Shown here: in pieces, positions 9,260 to 17,287 of the stretch
How the letters are laid out: each line of letters begins with the position of its first letter
Position numbering within the stretch: position 1 is the first letter of the stretch
NCBI GenBank assembly: GCA_947624225.1
Contig: CANQJF010000020.1
Location: 1-37,397 of the forward strand
Direction of reading: 5' to 3'
DNA length: 37,397 bases
Source: an uncultured Clostridia bacterium
Lineage (GTDB): Bacteria > Bacillota > Clostridia > Christensenellales > Borkfalkiaceae
Notes under the pieces: generated by a model
Database searches by the model: none
Seen by the model: the letters and a program-made list of their open reading frames with translations, nothing else
Told to the model about the DNA's origin: nothing
Position numbers and translations under genes: made by a program

Positions 9260-10000
9260 TTATTGCCAATCGACGACGTTCACCCACTTGGCGAGGAATT
9301 CCCGCTCCTCGGGCTTCTTCTTCACCGATTGCGAGGCCGCCACGATGGGCAGAATGCGCTGGACATATTGGATGGCCGTGTCCGTCTTGGAGCAGTACAG
9401 TTTCATATACTTCTCCGCGAGCTCATCCTTGCCCTGCAATTTCATGATGAGATAGGTGCGGGCGGCATCCGCCGAGCCGTTGCCCTGCGTCGCGTGCGAC
9501 CAGTCGATGATGTAGGGCTCGCCGTTCGCCGCAATGATGACGTTGCTCGGCTGAAAATCGCCGTGGCAAAGTTTCTTGTGGCGGGGCAGACCGTCGAGAC
9601 GGACGTGCAGATCATAACGCACGGTCGCGGGGAAAGAGCTCGCCGAAATTTTGGCGTGCATCTTGTCTCTGAGGTGCCCGAGCAGGGGAACTTTCTCCTT
9701 GCTCATGCGGATCTGCAAGTCCACGAAAAATTCCAGATATTCATCCGTCTTTTCGGGATGCTTTTGCATGAGTTCTTCGAGCGTCTCGCCCTCGATAAAT
9801 TCCCAGATGAGCGACCATTCGCCGTCGATGACGGAGACGCCCAACACCTTGGGGATATTGAGCGAGGTCTCCTCCACGCGCGCCTGGTTGAGCGCTTCAT
9901 TCAGAATGCCCGCCTTGGAATAGCTTGCGTCGAACGATTTGATGAGACGGTTTCCGTCGCGGTACAGTTTCTTTCCTTCGCTGGTGTGGATCAGTTGCAT
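9260..10000 (-). CDS. Aminoglycoside phosphotransferase-fold small-molecule kinase
   Basis: A 246-residue protein of the APH/choline kinase fold. The N-lobe begins MQLIHTSEGKKLYRDG with an ion-pair Lys (LIKSF). Hinge-like SLIWEFIEGETLEELM lies near residue 65. The catalytic loop is LCHGDFQPSNVI (HGDxxxxN) and the metal-binding Asp is in YIIDWSHAT. The substrate cannot be read from sequence: this family includes antibiotic kinases but also many housekeeping sugar, choline or homoserine kinases, and nothing here suggests resistance. It has its own promoter and a strong aaggagg site, with a GC-rich hairpin just upstream of that site. Confidence 0.8.
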   Translation of the reverse strand: MQLIHTSEGKKLYRDGNRLIKSFDASYSKAGILNEALNQARVEETSLNIPKVLGVSVIDGEWSLIWEFIEGETLEELMQKHPEKTDEYLEFFVDLQIRMSKEKVPLLGHLRDKMHAKISASSFPATVRYDLHVRLDGLPRHKKLCHGDFQPSNVIIAANGEPYIIDWSHATQGNGSADAARTYLIMKLQGKDELAEKYMKLYCSKTDTAIQYVQRILPIVAASQSVKKKPEEREFLAKWVNVVDWQ

Positions 10001-10018
10001 AAATTTTCCCTCCTTATC

Positions 10019-10035
10019 GGCGGGCGCGGCCCGCC
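10019..10035 (-). promoter_or_regulatory. GC-rich 5'-UTR hairpin in front of the kinase ribosome-binding site
   Basis: GGCGGGC-GCG-GCCCGCC, a perfect 7-bp stem in the roughly 50-nt leader, a few bases upstream of the aaggagg site. It could modulate initiation, or be a chance palindrome. Confidence 0.35.
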
Positions 10036-10056
10036 TTCCCTTTTTCCCTTGCGCTT

Positions 10057-10085
10057 ATTATACGCCAAATTTTTCCACAAAACAA
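10057..10085 (-). promoter_or_regulatory. Sigma-A promoter of the kinase gene
   Basis: Minus strand TTGTTT (10080-10085), 17-bp spacer, TATAAT (10057-10062). Confidence 0.75.
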
Positions 10086-10112
10086 GACCTTTTTGTAAAA
10101 TTTACTTGTTTT

Positions 10113-11048
10113 TTATTCTTCCGCGGTCTCTTCCTCCGAAAGTTCGTCCGTTTCCGCGCCGGTTTCCGCTTCGTCTGAGGCCTCCCCGTCCTCGAGCGCG
10201 TCCGCATCCTCATCTTCACGGTAGGCCGAAAGGTCCTCCGTCTCCCCCTCGAGAACAGTCTTAAAAAGGGAGATGCGCTCTTCCAGCGCGGCAAGACGGG
10301 CGCCGTCATCGGTGGAGGAGAGCTTTTCGTTATCGCCGACGAGCCTCTGCGCGACGTACAGCTTGCGGCTGAAAAAGAGGACGACGGGCAGCACGACGAG
10401 GGCGAGCCCCCCGAATACCGCCGTCAGAATGGGCACCGTCATCCCGCGGGTGCGGACAATGAAACTTGCGCTCACCGCACAGGCGATGAGGAGGGCCGCA
10501 AAGACGGCAAAGCAGATGCCGAAGCGGAGGAGGTAGTAGTTGCGGTTGACTTTGAACGCATCCCGCCGCGCCTCCATGCCGGCATAGACCTTTTCGCGCA
10601 AGGGCGCCGCCTCCTGCTCGCATGCGGAGATCTCCGCGTCGATCTTCTCCTGCAAGTGGGAGAGGACCTCCTGCCGCGCCTCCGCTCCCGCACGCGCAAA
10701 CTGCCGCGCTTGCCGACGGCGGGTGAAGCATTCGAGGTCGGCATAATCGTGCGTCCGCGCACGCCATGCCCACGTCTCCGCCTCGGCATCTCCCTGCTCC
10801 GCAAGCCTTTGATAGGCGGCCGCCGCCCCCTCATAGTCCTGCGCGTCGAATTTTGCCTTGGCGTCCGAGAGCATCTTCTCCCGCTCCGCGCGTGCACGCG
10901 CCTCCACGAGCCGCCGGCGCTCCAACTCCTCTTCGAGCTTGCCCGGCGTCAGCCCCACGAGGTCGTCGTCATATTCCTCGCCCTCCACCTCAAACAGGTC
11001 GGGTTGCTTTTTTTCGACCGGATCGTCCGTCAAACGTTCCTCTGCCAT
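10113..11048 (-). CDS. Coiled-coil membrane protein of unknown function
   Basis: A 311-residue protein I do not recognise. Residues 1-30 are acidic. About 30-165 is charged, largely helical and likely coiled-coil, with a TPR-like stretch (AKFDAQDYEGAAAAYQRLAEQGDAEAET). Two membrane helices follow: FGICFAVFAALLIACAVSASF and VPILTAVFGGLALVVLPVVLFF. The final 60 residues are very acidic (DEDADALEDGEASDEAE). Both ends are therefore probably cytoplasmic. It starts 11 nt after the ispE stop with aaaggag overlapping that stop, so it is co-transcribed with ispE. The role cannot be inferred from this neighbour alone. Confidence 0.8.
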   Translation of the reverse strand: MAEERLTDDPVEKKQPDLFEVEGEEYDDDLVGLTPGKLEEELERRRLVEARARAEREKMLSDAKAKFDAQDYEGAAAAYQRLAEQGDAEAETWAWRARTHDYADLECFTRRRQARQFARAGAEARQEVLSHLQEKIDAEISACEQEAAPLREKVYAGMEARRDAFKVNRNYYLLRFGICFAVFAALLIACAVSASFIVRTRGMTVPILTAVFGGLALVVLPVVLFFSRKLYVAQRLVGDNEKLSSTDDGARLAALEERISLFKTVLEGETEDLSAYREDEDADALEDGEASDEAETGAETDELSEEETAEE

Positions 11049-11059
11049 TGTTTTCTCCT

Positions 11060-11890
11060 TTATGACCGATATTCGATACTCTCCGTGACGAATGCCTGCG
11101 GATCGTTCAATTTCTCTCTTGCGCGCGCGGCGCTCTCCCTATCCCGAAAGACGCCGAACACCGCCCCGCCCGAGCCCGTCATCCCGGCCCCGAGAGGGGA
11201 ATTTTGCCGCATTCTCTCGATTGCATGTGCAACATCTGCAAATTGCTGTGCGGCCGAGGTGAGGTCGTTCCCGAACACGCCCGCCGCGCCCGCGACGTCT
11301 CCCGCCCGCATGCGCTCCGCCGCCCGCTCCGTCCGCGAAGAGGAGGGGCCGCCCTGTCTGTCATATGCCGCAAAACATTCCCCCGTGGAGACGGGCGCCG
11401 TCGGCAAGACGACGAAGTAGAGCTTTTGAAAGGGAAAGCGCTCCACCCGTTCCCCGCGCCCCCTGATGCGCGCAATCCCGCCGCCGAGGAGATACCCCGT
11501 GTCGCTCCCGTTTTCATCGGCAAGCGCTTTGAGCGCCGCGCGGTCGTTGACGTGAAAGAGGCCACCCATGCCCGCGATCACAGCCGCGGAATCTGCGGAG
11601 GACCCACCCATGCCCGCGCCGATGGGAATGCGCTTTTCCAAGACGATATCCACCCCGCGGGTGTGAAATTTCTCACAAAAGCGCTCCGCCGCGCGGAGGG
11701 CGTTGTTGCGCTCTGCGGGGATCTCCGCACCCCGCGTCTCCACGGTGCACACACCGTCGCCGCGCGCAAAAATATGCACGGTATCGAAGAGGTCCACCGT
11801 CGTCACGAGGGAATCGAGCATGTGATAGCCGCCCGCGGTCCCCAAGACGTCGAGCGTGAGATTGAGCTTTGCGTAAGCCTTATGTTGCAT
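11060..11890 (-). CDS. ispE: 4-diphosphocytidyl-2-C-methyl-D-erythritol kinase
   Basis: A 276-residue GHMP kinase of the MEP isoprenoid pathway, phosphorylating CDP-methylerythritol. The N-terminus HKAYAKLNLTLDVLG carries the family Lys and Asn. The GHMP glycine loop is PIGAGMGGSSADSAAVIAG, and the C-terminal motif is GAGMTGSGGAVFGVF. ATG 11890 is supported by this N-terminus; a longer in-frame start would run through the promoter. There is no Shine-Dalgarno and the -10 box ends 10 nt upstream, so the leader is only about 3-4 nt. In Bacillus ispE lies in the metS-yabD-rnmV-ksgA region; here that cluster is about 6 kb away. Confidence 0.95.
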   Translation of the reverse strand: MQHKAYAKLNLTLDVLGTAGGYHMLDSLVTTVDLFDTVHIFARGDGVCTVETRGAEIPAERNNALRAAERFCEKFHTRGVDIVLEKRIPIGAGMGGSSADSAAVIAGMGGLFHVNDRAALKALADENGSDTGYLLGGGIARIRGRGERVERFPFQKLYFVVLPTAPVSTGECFAAYDRQGGPSSSRTERAAERMRAGDVAGAAGVFGNDLTSAAQQFADVAHAIERMRQNSPLGAGMTGSGGAVFGVFRDRESAARAREKLNDPQAFVTESIEYRS

Positions 11891-11900
11891 TTTCAAGAAT

Positions 11901-11929
11901 ATTATACCATACTTTTCCGCATTCGGCAA
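11901..11929 (-). promoter_or_regulatory. Promoter giving a near-leaderless ispE mRNA
   Basis: Minus strand TTGCCG (11924-11929), 17-bp spacer, extended TGGTATAAT with the -10 box at 11901-11906, then 10 nt to the ATG. Confidence 0.7.
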
Positions 11930-11987
11930 TACTTTCTGCGTGAAAAACCGCCCATCTCCGCGCAAGAAACGCGCAAGAAAGAGAAAA

Positions 11988-12009
11988 GCGCCCTCCAAAG
12001 CGGGGGCGC
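11988..12009 (-). terminator. Terminator of the 485-residue lipoprotein gene
   Basis: GCGCCC and GGGCGC arms around CCGCTTTGGA on the minus strand, followed by TTTTCTCTTTC. It lies past the tandem repeat at the gene's 3' end. Confidence 0.7.
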
Positions 12010-12019
12010 CGAAATCTGT

Positions 12020-12097
12020 CTTACAGCGTGACCGGGCAATCTTACCTTACAGAGTGGTCGGGAGATCTTGCCTTACAGCGTGACCGCGGTCGGCAGT
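12020..12097. repeat. Three 26-bp tandem repeats at the 3' end of a gene
   Basis: Copies begin at 12020, 12046 and 12072, each starting CTTACAG(C/A)GTG. The third copy contains the stop codon and last codons of the lipoprotein gene; the other two lie just downstream. Copies differ at several positions. Confidence 0.75.
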
Positions 12098-13530
12098 TTG
12101 ATGATCTTCGTGAAGAAGCCGTTGGTCTTTATCTCGTAAGAGTCGAACTCCGAAGCGATCTCCTCGCTCAATCCGCGGTAGGTCTCGCCCATGTACTCGG
12201 TGAAGAACGTGTGGCTTACACGCTCGCCGACGGAGATGGCCATCAGATCGACCGTCCACGTCTCCGTCACGGCGGGGCCGTGATCTCCCGTAAAGGTGAG
12301 GGTAACGACGGCCGTTCCGTCCTCTTGCACGACGGCTTTCCCCGTCAGTTTGCCGTCGATCCGATCCCCGCCCACGGGCAAATAGAGCGACGCGCTCGTC
12401 TCATTCCCAAGCCCAAACGTTCCGACAGCGGGGCGGTATAGCTCTGCTTTGAGCCCCGTCAACGTGCGGAGGGCGGGCGTTTGGGAGAGCGCCTTTACCT
12501 GCATGGAGAGCTCGGTTTTGGAGTCCGACCACGTTTCCCCCGTCTCGTTACTCAGCTCCACGGAGGACTGGAACAGCATGGAGAGGCTCTTGAATCGGAG
12601 CTCGCCATCCAACTCCGCGGTGACCTTGATGGTGAGCGAAGCCTTGTCTTCCTCGCCGAGGTAGCTGAGCGAGAACATGTTTCTTGCCAACTCCCTCCCC
12701 GTATCCTCCTCCGCGCTCTTCAAATATTCGGCGAGCTCCTCGGGAGAGCCCCAATAGGATGCGGGTGCGGAGGTGTAGTCGGTGTCGTCGTAAAAGAAGT
12801 AGATCTTCTCGGCGCCCGCCATGCCCGCCACCTCGAAGAGTTCGGAGACCGTGATGTCGGGGTGTTCCGCATAGTAGGGCATGGCACTCTCCAATTTCCG
12901 AATGAGCTGACGGTATCCATCCACAAAGTCGTATTCGATGCGGTAGCCGCCGTTCGTCTTGATGACCTTGCCGTCTATGCCCGTTGCAAGCTCCACATAC
13001 GCCTCCACATCTCCCTGTCCGAGCGATTCCAGGTCGAACAGCGCCGAGATGTCCGCCGAAGAGAGCGGGTCGGCCGTCCCGCGGTAGTTTTCGATGAGTG
13101 CGTCGAAGTCTCCCTCCTTGACGTTGCAGTCTGCCCATTCTCCCGAATCGGTGTATGCAATGTCGCCGCGGGCAAAGGCAACCGTATAGACTTTCGACGT
13201 CTCCGATTGCGAATAGTCATCATCCCCGGAGATCGCGTCCGCGGAGACGTCCATATACATGTCGCCGTAAAGGCGCCCGTTTTCCTCGTAAGCGACGACG
13301 TCCGAACGCGCCGTGCTCTTGGTTATGGAAAACCCGTCGTCCCTTTTGCTCGATGCCATCGCGGAAACCTCCACCGTCATTTCGAACATGGATATTTCCG
13401 CTTTGTCGAAAGCGGCGAGGATCTCTTTCTTTTTTGCCTCGTCCGTTACTTCACTCCCGCACCCTGCGCACAGGGCGAGCGCGCCCAACATGAACACCGC
13501 GGAGAGCAAAACGCATGCCAACCGTTTCAT
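12073..13530 (-). CDS. Large lipoprotein of unknown function
   Basis: A 485-residue exported protein. ATG 13530, with a gggggg-type site, opens the signal MKRLACVLLSAVFMLGALALCAGC with a lipobox Cys. The mature part is acidic and beta-rich (FEMTVEVSAMASSKRDD, ENGRLYGDMYMDVSADAI, DGKLTGKAVVQEDGTAVVTLTF), with no catalytic motif that I recognise. The repeated pattern of antiparallel strands recalls LolA/LppX-like or DUF-type lipoproteins of Clostridia, but I cannot assign a family. It is monocistronic, with its own promoter and terminator. The stop codon lies in the third copy of a 26-bp tandem repeat, so the 3' end has been partially duplicated. Confidence 0.85.
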   Translation of the reverse strand: MKRLACVLLSAVFMLGALALCAGCGSEVTDEAKKKEILAAFDKAEISMFEMTVEVSAMASSKRDDGFSITKSTARSDVVAYEENGRLYGDMYMDVSADAISGDDDYSQSETSKVYTVAFARGDIAYTDSGEWADCNVKEGDFDALIENYRGTADPLSSADISALFDLESLGQGDVEAYVELATGIDGKVIKTNGGYRIEYDFVDGYRQLIRKLESAMPYYAEHPDITVSELFEVAGMAGAEKIYFFYDDTDYTSAPASYWGSPEELAEYLKSAEEDTGRELARNMFSLSYLGEEDKASLTIKVTAELDGELRFKSLSMLFQSSVELSNETGETWSDSKTELSMQVKALSQTPALRTLTGLKAELYRPAVGTFGLGNETSASLYLPVGGDRIDGKLTGKAVVQEDGTAVVTLTFTGDHGPAVTETWTVDLMAISVGERVSHTFFTEYMGETYRGLSEEIASEFDSYEIKTNGFFTKIIKLPTAVTL

Positions 13531-13596
13531 CCCATTCCCCCCTTTTCGGACGGGGAGGGCATTGCCCGTCCATCCGAGAAAGTTTATTTTGCAAAC

Positions 13597-13625
13597 ATTA
13601 TACCACGCCCCGTTGCGTTTGGCAA
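13597..13625 (-). promoter_or_regulatory. Sigma-A promoter of the lipoprotein gene
   Basis: Minus strand TTGCCA (13620-13625), 17-bp spacer ending TGG, TATAAT (13597-13602). Confidence 0.75.
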
Positions 13626-13635
13626 GCGTTTGACG

Positions 13636-13664
13636 GGAAAAAGCGCCTCCCCGCGGGGAGGCGC
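13636..13664 (-). terminator. Terminator of the SPOCS-LysM gene
   Basis: GCGCCTCCCC-GC-GGGGAGGCGC (13643-13664), followed by T5 on the minus strand, 30 nt after the stop. Confidence 0.9.
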
Positions 13665-13694
13665 CCAAACAATTTGAGGGTGGGGGAAGAATGC

Positions 13695-15167
13695 TTATTT
13701 GACGGCCTTTTTGCGGTAGACGATGACGCGCTGTCCCTCCTTGATGGGGAACTCGATGTCGGGATTGCTCGCCGAGACCTCCTCGGGGGACTTTTTCAAG
13801 CTCTTTGCGAGCTCCCAGAGCCCGTCGCCCGCACGGGGGATGTAGACGCTGATCGCACTGTCGTTGACGGGGAAAGCCTCCCCCTCCTCACAGTTGGCGA
13901 CCAATCTTGCGGACACTTTCCGCTTCTCCTGCACGGTGATTTTGAGCGTCGCCTCGGCCTCAATTTCTCCCTCCTGCTTCTGCCGCGCACTCATGCCGCA
14001 CACGAGCACGGAGACCGTTCCGTCGTCCGCATCGATGGGGACCGAAAAGGGCAGGCTGAGCTCCACGCCGCGGTGGCTTCCATCCGCTCCCTGAATGAGC
14101 AACGTGGACATGGCTACCCCGTCCACCGTCCTCCCGCCCTCTTCCGCCACAAGCTCGGCCTCTGCCCGTTGCAGGGTGACTGCCTCGAATTTGTCGGAAA
14201 AATCCACGGGACCCGAGAGCGCGCACTTGCCCGTAATGCGCTCGGTGAGGCGGACGATCTCGCCCACTCCCGCGCTCTCAGCCGTCGCAAAGACCAAGGA
14301 AGTTGCGGCGAGAGGGGAAAACGCATCGATGACGGCATCCACCTCCGCCTCCTCGAACACACAGCCTTCGAGCGCCAGCGTGAGTTCGGCCGTGATCGTA
14401 CATTTTCCCTTTTCCTCATCGGAATCTGCATGCAGATTGCAGTCGGTCACCTTGACGCGCACCTCCGCGCTCTCCCCGAAAGAAGCCTGTTCGCACGGGA
14501 TCTCAAAATCAAAGGGGACCAGCCGTTCAAAGGAGACGACGGCGCCGCCCCGCAACGCAAGGATGCACAGGTTGATCTCTCCCTCCGCTTTCAGGACCCC
14601 CGTTTCACAGACAATGTCGGAAATGTTGACGGTCTCCGCGTGTTGGAGGAGGTCGGAGAGGAACTCCGTGTCGAATTCATCTACCACTTCGGCATTCCCC
14701 GAGACGAGGTGCGCCGTGAGCACTTTCACCGGTTCCCGCCGCATGACGAGGTCCCCGCCCGAGAGGTATTCGAAAGTCTGTTCGCCGTATAAGAAGATGT
14801 CGCACCCGAGCAAGGCGGTCGCATAGACGCTCGCCCCCTCCCGGCGGAGGGAGATGTTCTCGGTGAAGATCTGCGCGCGGGCCGTCAGGGCAGGGTAGCA
14901 GAACTCGTCCTTGTAGACGGCGGAAAATTCCACGCCCTTTTCAGCGCGGCAAACATGTTTCTCCGCGTCCTCGTATACAATGGAAAAATGGGCCTTGCCC
15001 GAATAGCGGATCTCTCCGCTCCCGACGTCCGCCCCCGTAAGCACCGCCGAACAATTGACGGTGAGAATGGTCTCCACCTCCTGCCCGAAACGGCATTCCA
15101 CCGCCGTCTGCGCGCTCACTTCTTTCCGCTTGCCAAAGCCGCGGAATACCTGCGTTTCTGTCCTCAT
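13695..15167 (-). CDS. SPOCS (DUF3794) domain protein with C-terminal LysM, SipL-like
   Basis: A 490-residue protein with repeated beta-rich SPOCS/DUF3794 segments. Examples are VECRFGQEVETILTVNCSAV near residue 25, HAETVNISDIVCETGVLKAEGEINL near 185, and a third around 290-400. It ends in a LysM module at about residues 440-487 (RAGDGLWELAKSLKKSPEEV, FPIKEGQRVIVY). This architecture is that of Clostridia SipL, which binds SpoIVA and is needed for spore coat assembly around the forespore. There is no signal peptide, consistent with a mother-cell cytosolic coat protein. ATG 15167 has an aaaggaga site 8 nt upstream, and a sigma-E-like promoter lies further upstream. A near-miss of the 9-bp word sits at 14104-14118. 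Confidence 0.85.
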   Translation of the reverse strand: MRTETQVFRGFGKRKEVSAQTAVECRFGQEVETILTVNCSAVLTGADVGSGEIRYSGKAHFSIVYEDAEKHVCRAEKGVEFSAVYKDEFCYPALTARAQIFTENISLRREGASVYATALLGCDIFLYGEQTFEYLSGGDLVMRREPVKVLTAHLVSGNAEVVDEFDTEFLSDLLQHAETVNISDIVCETGVLKAEGEINLCILALRGGAVVSFERLVPFDFEIPCEQASFGESAEVRVKVTDCNLHADSDEEKGKCTITAELTLALEGCVFEEAEVDAVIDAFSPLAATSLVFATAESAGVGEIVRLTERITGKCALSGPVDFSDKFEAVTLQRAEAELVAEEGGRTVDGVAMSTLLIQGADGSHRGVELSLPFSVPIDADDGTVSVLVCGMSARQKQEGEIEAEATLKITVQEKRKVSARLVANCEEGEAFPVNDSAISVYIPRAGDGLWELAKSLKKSPEEVSASNPDIEFPIKEGQRVIVYRKKAVK

Positions 15168-15196
15168 GGTCAGTCTCCTTTTCTAAGATTCCCTCT

Positions 15197-15225
15197 ATCA
15201 TATGCAGCGGAGAAAGGAGATATGC
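15197..15225 (-). promoter_or_regulatory. Sigma-E-like sporulation promoter of the SPOCS-LysM gene
   Basis: Minus strand GCATATC (15219-15225), 14-bp spacer, CATATGAT (15197-15204). This compares well with the mother-cell sigma-E pattern (-35 with ATATT, -10 CATACAnT, 13-15 bp spacing). The leader is about 24 nt. Two short motifs in an AT-rich area can match by chance. Confidence 0.45.
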
Positions 15226-15342
15226 GCGGCCCGAGCGCGCGGCTTTTGTCTTTTCCGCGCGAATTTTTTCAAAGAGTTTTAAGGGGGCCGCCCGGCAAGG
15301 CTTTTAAGGGGCAGCCGGCAAAGAGGACCGCCTTGCCTTTTA

Positions 15343-15380
15343 CCCCAAAAAACAAAAAAAGGGGGGCCATGCCCCCCCGC
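15343..15380 (-). terminator. Terminator of the alpha/beta hydrolase gene
   Basis: On the minus strand GGGGGGGCATGGCCCCCC is followed by a run of seven T and TTGTTTTTT, 11 nt past the stop. Confidence 0.9.
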
Positions 15381-15390
15381 GCAAAACCGC

Positions 15391-16278
15391 TCAGCAGTTT
15401 TCTTCGAGGAAGTTGACGACCGTGCCCCACTTCTCATCGCGGCCCTGTTTCTCGTTCAAGAATTCGTGGCGGCTGTTTTCAAAGAGCACGAGGGATACAT
15501 CCTCCATCCCCGCTTTCTCCGTGTAAAAGCGATACAGTTTCTTCACGCCCTTGCCCATGTTTCCGACGGGATCGCTCTCCCCGGAGACCAGAAGCACGGG
15601 CAATTTCTTGGGAAGATGCGCAATGTAGTCCTTGGTATACAGCGTGCGCAAGCCCTTGAAGAAGTCCTTGTAGAAGCGGTTGGAGCAGGTGAACGCGCAA
15701 TACGGATCGTTCTTGTAGGCGACGTTGTTTTCGGCATCCACGGAGAGCCACTGCCTGTCCTCGAACTTCTTCGCATATGCCCCAAATGACAGCTTTTCAA
15801 TAAACTTTGCGGGCTTAGAGGGCGCAAAGAGGCACCCCATGCCCGCGACAAGGCTTCCGAGATACACTTCAAAGTCTTTTTTATGGCTACTTCCCGCAAT
15901 GACCGCCGCCGCAATCTTTTGCCCGTGATCGGCGAGATAGCGCTGGGTCAAAAAGGAGCCGTAAGAGAACCCGAACACCATCACGGGCAGCTTGTATTGC
16001 CCTTTGCACCAATCGGTGATGACGCCCTCGTCCCGCACGGTGTCCGCAAACATGTTGCCCTCGGCATATCCGAGCGTTTGGGCGTCCGTCTGCCCGTGGC
16101 CGCGGTGATCGTCGGCGACCACAATGAAGCCGTGCTCGTTCAAATGGCGCGCAAAAGCCTCATACCGCCCCGCATGCTCGGCCATGCCATGGACGATCTG
16201 CACCACGGCGCGCGCATTTTCCGCCTCGTCCCACACATGGACATAAATTTCCTTTCCGTCAAAGCTCTTCAATTTCAT
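15391..16278 (-). CDS. Alpha/beta hydrolase, monoacylglycerol-lipase-like
   Basis: A 295-residue serine hydrolase. The oxyanion/HG motif is VVQIVHGMAEHAGRYEAFA, followed by DDHRGHGQTD. The nucleophile elbow is FGFSYGSF (GxSxG). The acid is probably the Asp of LLVSGESDPVGN and the base the His of ENSRHEFLNEK. This set matches the Serine aminopeptidase S33/monoglyceride lipase branch, which cleaves glycerol esters or lysophospholipids; the substrate is not certain. There is no signal peptide, so it acts in the cytosol. ATG 16278 has gggagg upstream; an in-frame TTG at 16296 is less likely. It is transcribed divergently from the PHP gene from a 137-bp gap. Confidence 0.88.
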   Translation of the reverse strand: MKLKSFDGKEIYVHVWDEAENARAVVQIVHGMAEHAGRYEAFARHLNEHGFIVVADDHRGHGQTDAQTLGYAEGNMFADTVRDEGVITDWCKGQYKLPVMVFGFSYGSFLTQRYLADHGQKIAAAVIAGSSHKKDFEVYLGSLVAGMGCLFAPSKPAKFIEKLSFGAYAKKFEDRQWLSVDAENNVAYKNDPYCAFTCSNRFYKDFFKGLRTLYTKDYIAHLPKKLPVLLVSGESDPVGNMGKGVKKLYRFYTEKAGMEDVSLVLFENSRHEFLNEKQGRDEKWGTVVNFLEENC

Positions 16279-16308
16279 GCCTGCCTCCCGTATCAAGGGT
16301 TTTTCTCC

Positions 16309-16336
16309 ATTATAGCACGTTTTCGGGAAAAATCAA
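16309..16336 (-). promoter_or_regulatory. Sigma-A promoter of the lipase gene
   Basis: Minus strand TTGATT (16331-16336), 16-bp spacer, TATAAT (16309-16314); the leader is about 25-30 nt. Confidence 0.65.
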
Positions 16337-16380
16337 CCCTGTTTTCAGAACATCCGAAAATCTGCTTTCTCCTAAGGCAC

Positions 16381-16409
16381 TTGCAAAAAGCCGCGCGGCA
16401 TGGTATAAT
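16381..16409 (+). promoter_or_regulatory. Promoter giving a leaderless PHP phosphatase mRNA
   Basis: TTGCAA (16381-16386), 17-bp spacer ending TGG, TATAAT (16404-16409), then CGGAGT and the ATG at 16416. The ggag is only 1 nt from the ATG, too close to act as a Shine-Dalgarno. Confidence 0.8.
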
Positions 16410-16415
16410 CGGAGT

Positions 16416-17246
16416 ATGTTCCTCACCGACATACACACGCACACCTTCTTCTCGCCCGACGGCCGCGCCTCGCTTTCAGAAATGCTATGGGCGGCAGAGG
16501 CGCTCCACATTTCCCACCTCGGGATCTGCGAACACTTCGACTACGACTTTCTCTCCCCCGCACACTATGCCGCGGGCGGGGGCCCCTTTCCAACGACAGA
16601 CCCCGCCGCTTACTTCTCCGCCGCGCGAAAACTGCAAGGGGAGAGGGGGGAAAGCCCGCCGCTGCTCCTTGCCGGCGCGGAATTTGGATACTCGCCCGAC
16701 CCCATCGTGCAGGCGCGGCTGAAAGCGCTCAGCGAGGCGTATTCCCCCGATTTTACCGTGAACAGCGTGCACATCATCGACGGCGCCGACGTCTTTTTCG
16801 CGGACTACTTCCACGGCAAGAGCAAGGCCGAGGCGTATCGCAAATATCTGCTCCGCTTGCGCGAGAGCCTCGACGCACCCTATCCCTACGACATCGTCGG
16901 GCACATCGGCTATCCCGTCCGCGGCGCGCCCTATCCGGACAGGGGCATGCACTACGAAGAATTTTCCACCCTCTTCGACGACATCTTAAAGACGATCATA
17001 GAGCGGGGAAAGATCTTGGAGATCAACGGCTCCGCGGACGGCACGGGGAGCCCACATTTGCCCACCTATGACGTCATTGCCCGGTACCATGCCCTTGGTG
17101 GACGCTTCGTGAGCTTTGGTTCGGACGCGCACGAGCCCTCCCGTCTGCTTGCGGGAAGAGAGGCCGCCGTCTCTACGCTTAAAGCCATCGGGTTTTCTTT
17201 TCTCACCCTGCCCATGCGCGGAGAGTATGTGCACATTCCTCTTTAA
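16416..17246 (+). CDS. PHP-domain phosphoesterase, histidinol-phosphatase (HisK/HisJ) type
   Basis: A 276-residue PHP-fold metal-dependent phosphatase. The first motif, DIHTHTFFSPDGRASL, holds two metal-binding His. HLGICEHFDYDF, VNSVHIIDGADVFF, DIVGHIGYPVRG and VSFGSDAHEPSRL supply the remaining metal ligands of the trinuclear site. It resembles bacterial histidinol-phosphatases, but no other his genes are nearby, so another phosphomonoester may be the substrate. It has no separate ribosome-binding site; the ATG follows the -10 box by 6 nt. The gene is convergent with rsmA. A one-mismatch copy of the 9-bp word is near 17094. Confidence 0.87.
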   Translation: MFLTDIHTHTFFSPDGRASLSEMLWAAEALHISHLGICEHFDYDFLSPAHYAAGGGPFPTTDPAAYFSAARKLQGERGESPPLLLAGAEFGYSPDPIVQARLKALSEAYSPDFTVNSVHIIDGADVFFADYFHGKSKAEAYRKYLLRLRESLDAPYPYDIVGHIGYPVRGAPYPDRGMHYEEFSTLFDDILKTIIERGKILEINGSADGTGSPHLPTYDVIARYHALGGRFVSFGSDAHEPSRLLAGREAAVSTLKAIGFSFLTLPMRGEYVHIPL

Positions 17247-17249
17247 AAA

Positions 17250-17282
17250 AACTTGCGGCGGCTGCACCTTGCAGCCGCCGCG
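17250..17282 (-). terminator. Terminator of rsmA
   Basis: GCGGCGGCTGC and GCAGCCGCCGC form an 11-bp stem with a 5-nt loop (17256-17282). On the minus strand this is followed by AAG and T7, serving rsmA. On the plus strand the tail is poor, so termination of the PHP gene by it is less clear. Confidence 0.85.
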
Positions 17283-17287
17283 TCCTC

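Noticed and set aside
9260-10000. Antibiotic-resistance aminoglycoside kinase
   Set aside because: The APH fold is clear but no signature specific to a resistance enzyme is seen and the context is housekeeping.
16404-16409. TATAAT of the PHP gene as a member of the 9-bp word family (GGCATGGTATAAT)
   Set aside because: It lacks the GGAC half. TGG before TATAAT is a normal extended -10 feature in this window.
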